In this document: positions 34,498 to 35,725 of the stretch, in pieces
Position numbering within the stretch: position 1 is the first letter of the stretch
Layout: each line of letters starts with the position of its first letter
NCBI GenBank assembly: GCA_002368605.1
Contig: DFEB01000048.1
Location: 1-35,725, forward strand
Reading direction: 5' to 3'
Length of the DNA stretch: 35,725 bases
Source: Treponema sp. UBA3813
Lineage (GTDB): Bacteria > Spirochaetota > Spirochaetia > Treponematales > Treponemataceae
Notes under the pieces: model-generated
What the model was told of the DNA's origin: nothing
The model's input: only the letters and a program-made list of their open reading frames with translations
Database searches by the model: none
Translations under genes and position numbers: made by a program

Positions 34498-35725
34498 ATG
34501 AAGAACATTAAACTCAAAGAAAAACGACTTATCACATCGGCTTTGCCTTATGTAAATAATATTCCTCATCTGGGAAACCTGATTCAGATGCTTAGTGCAG
34601 ATGTCTTCGCACGATTCTGCCGTTCACGCGGATACGAGACAATGTATGTCTGCGGAACTGACGAATACGGAACTGCAACTGAGACAAAGGCTTTGCAGGA
34701 AAAAAAGACTCCGCGCGAGCTTTGCGATTACTACTATGCGATTCACAAGGACATCTATGAGTGGTTCGACATCGCTTTTGACAAATTCGGACGCACTTCA
34801 AACGAGGAATGTACTGAAATTACACAGAGCATTTTCAACGACCTGGACAAAAACGGCTTCATCAAGGAGCACACTTCAAAGCAGCTTTTCTGCCCTAAGT
34901 GCAATATGTTCCTCGCAGACCGTTATGTTGACGGCACCTGCCCGAAATGCGGAGCTACCGATGCCCGTGGCGACCAGTGCGACTCATGCGGCACTCTTCT
35001 TGACCCGACCCAGCTTTTACAGCCTCGCTGCCACACCTGCGGCTCAACTCCTGAAGTACGCGAGACAAAGCATCTTTACATCGACCTTCCTTCAATTGCT
35101 CCAAAACTTGAAGAATGGATGGAGAAGGCTAGTGTCGAAGGAAAATGGAGCGCAAACGCAATCCAGATGACAAAGGCTTGGATTCGTGACGGCCTCAACG
35201 AGCGAGCAATCACACGAGACCTCAAGTGGGGAATCCCGGTTCCAAAATCCGGCTACGAAAACAAAGTCTTCTATGTGTGGTTCAACGCCCCCATCGGCTA
35301 CATGTCAATCACCAAGCAGCTGGAAGACGAAATGAAGGCCTCTGGCAAGGAATCCTTCGACTGGAAAAAGTGGTGGCTTCCTTCAGAAAGCGAAGAGGCA
35401 AGCGACAAGACTGGAAGCGACATCAAGCTCTTCCAGTTCATCGGAAAGGACAATATCCCATTCCACACCGTAGTCTTCCCATGCTCTGAAATCGGAACCG
35501 GCCGGGACTACACAAAGCTCTATCACATGTCTTCAACTGAGTTCCTTAACTACGAGGACGGAAAATTCTCTAAGTCAAAGGGCGTGGGCGTATTCGGAAG
35601 CGACGCAAAAGAAAGCGGAATCAAAGCCGACGCGTGGAGATTCTACATCTACTATAACCGCCCGGAAAATCAGGACTACCAGTTCACTTGGAAGGATTTT
35701 CAGGAAAAATACAACAAGGAGCTTA
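34498..35725 (+). CDS. metG: Methionyl-tRNA synthetase (3' end outside window)
   Basis: It charges tRNA-Met. The class I HIGH motif appears as HLGN in [16 protein letters not shown] (about residues 12-27). The zinc-knuckle insertion has four Cys pairs (CPKC, CPKC, CDSC, CHTC; about 130-185), i.e. the two-knuckle form. [26 protein letters not shown] and the KMSKS loop KFSKSKG follow. The first 409 codons are present. The start [20 protein letters not shown] fits the family. No SD is present and a consensus promoter abuts the start codon, which suggests a leaderless mRNA. Confidence 0.96.
   Translation, partial: MKNIKLKEKRLITSALPYVNNIPHLGNLIQMLSADVFARFCRSRGYETMYVCGTDEYGTATETKALQEKKTPRELCDYYYAIHKDIYEWFDIAFDKFGRTSNEECTEITQSIFNDLDKNGFIKEHTSKQLFCPKCNMFLADRYVDGTCPKCGATDARGDQCDSCGTLLDPTQLLQPRCHTCGSTPEVRETKHLYIDLPSIAPKLEEWMEKASVEGKWSANAIQMTKAWIRDGLNERAITRDLKWGIPVPKSGYENKVFYVWFNAPIGYMSITKQLEDEMKASGKESFDWKKWWLPSESEEASDKTGSDIKLFQFIGKDNIPFHTVVFPCSEIGTGRDYTKLYHMSSTEFLNYEDGKFSKSKGVGVFGSDAKESGIKADAWRFYIYYNRPENQDYQFTWKDFQEKYNKEL

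Overview
The window reads as a chromosomal segment of a commensal or free-living Treponema (Spirochaetes). The evidence is the ribosomal gene order rpsR-rplI-dnaB, a P83/100-family antigen gene, spirochaete-style lipoboxes, and a de novo purine gene (purC), which the host-restricted syphilis treponeme is known to lack. I see no phage genes, transposase, CRISPR array, tRNA or rRNA. The species is not identifiable from sequence alone.

Layout. 1-2160 (+): the tail of rpsR, then rplI and dnaB, each gene with its own Shine-Dalgarno (SD) site. A 12-bp bidirectional terminator separates dnaB from the convergent P83/100-like gene (2244-4097, -). 4177-7273 (-): a PQQ-type beta-propeller protein behind an RlmD/RumA-type RNA methyltransferase, probably one operon. 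7363-10595: mnmA (+) converges on pcnB (-), and purC (+) diverges from pcnB. 10697-12874 (+): a membrane pyrophosphatase of the K+-dependent, probably Na+-pumping type.

13100-34411 is the remarkable part: four consecutive giant genes for lipoproteins of about 1650-1880 residues, built almost entirely of Ig-like/FN3-like beta modules with no visible catalytic domain. They form two tandem copies of a two-gene operon. Each copy is gene A, a 20-21 nt gap, gene B, then a nearly identical terminator. A and B are themselves colinear distant paralogues. All four share a post-lipobox motif C-x4-GLGE-[AE]-VD, an F-[IV]-W-x-PE-x-D motif, an SbsA-like module with a characteristic insertion, and a C-terminal domain marked by PFPL that I do not recognise. 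They are best read as a lineage-specific paired surface or periplasmic lipoprotein system; any binding function is inference. metG starts after the second copy and runs off the window.

A second pattern concerns expression. rlmD, mnmA, pcnB and metG each have a recognisable -35/-10 pair with a 17-bp spacer whose -10 box ends only 6-9 nt before the start codon, with no strong SD. These four genes, all in RNA modification, RNA processing or tRNA charging, may give leaderless or nearly leaderless mRNAs. rplI, dnaB, the P83-like gene, purC, hppA and the four lipoprotein genes have ordinary SD sites.
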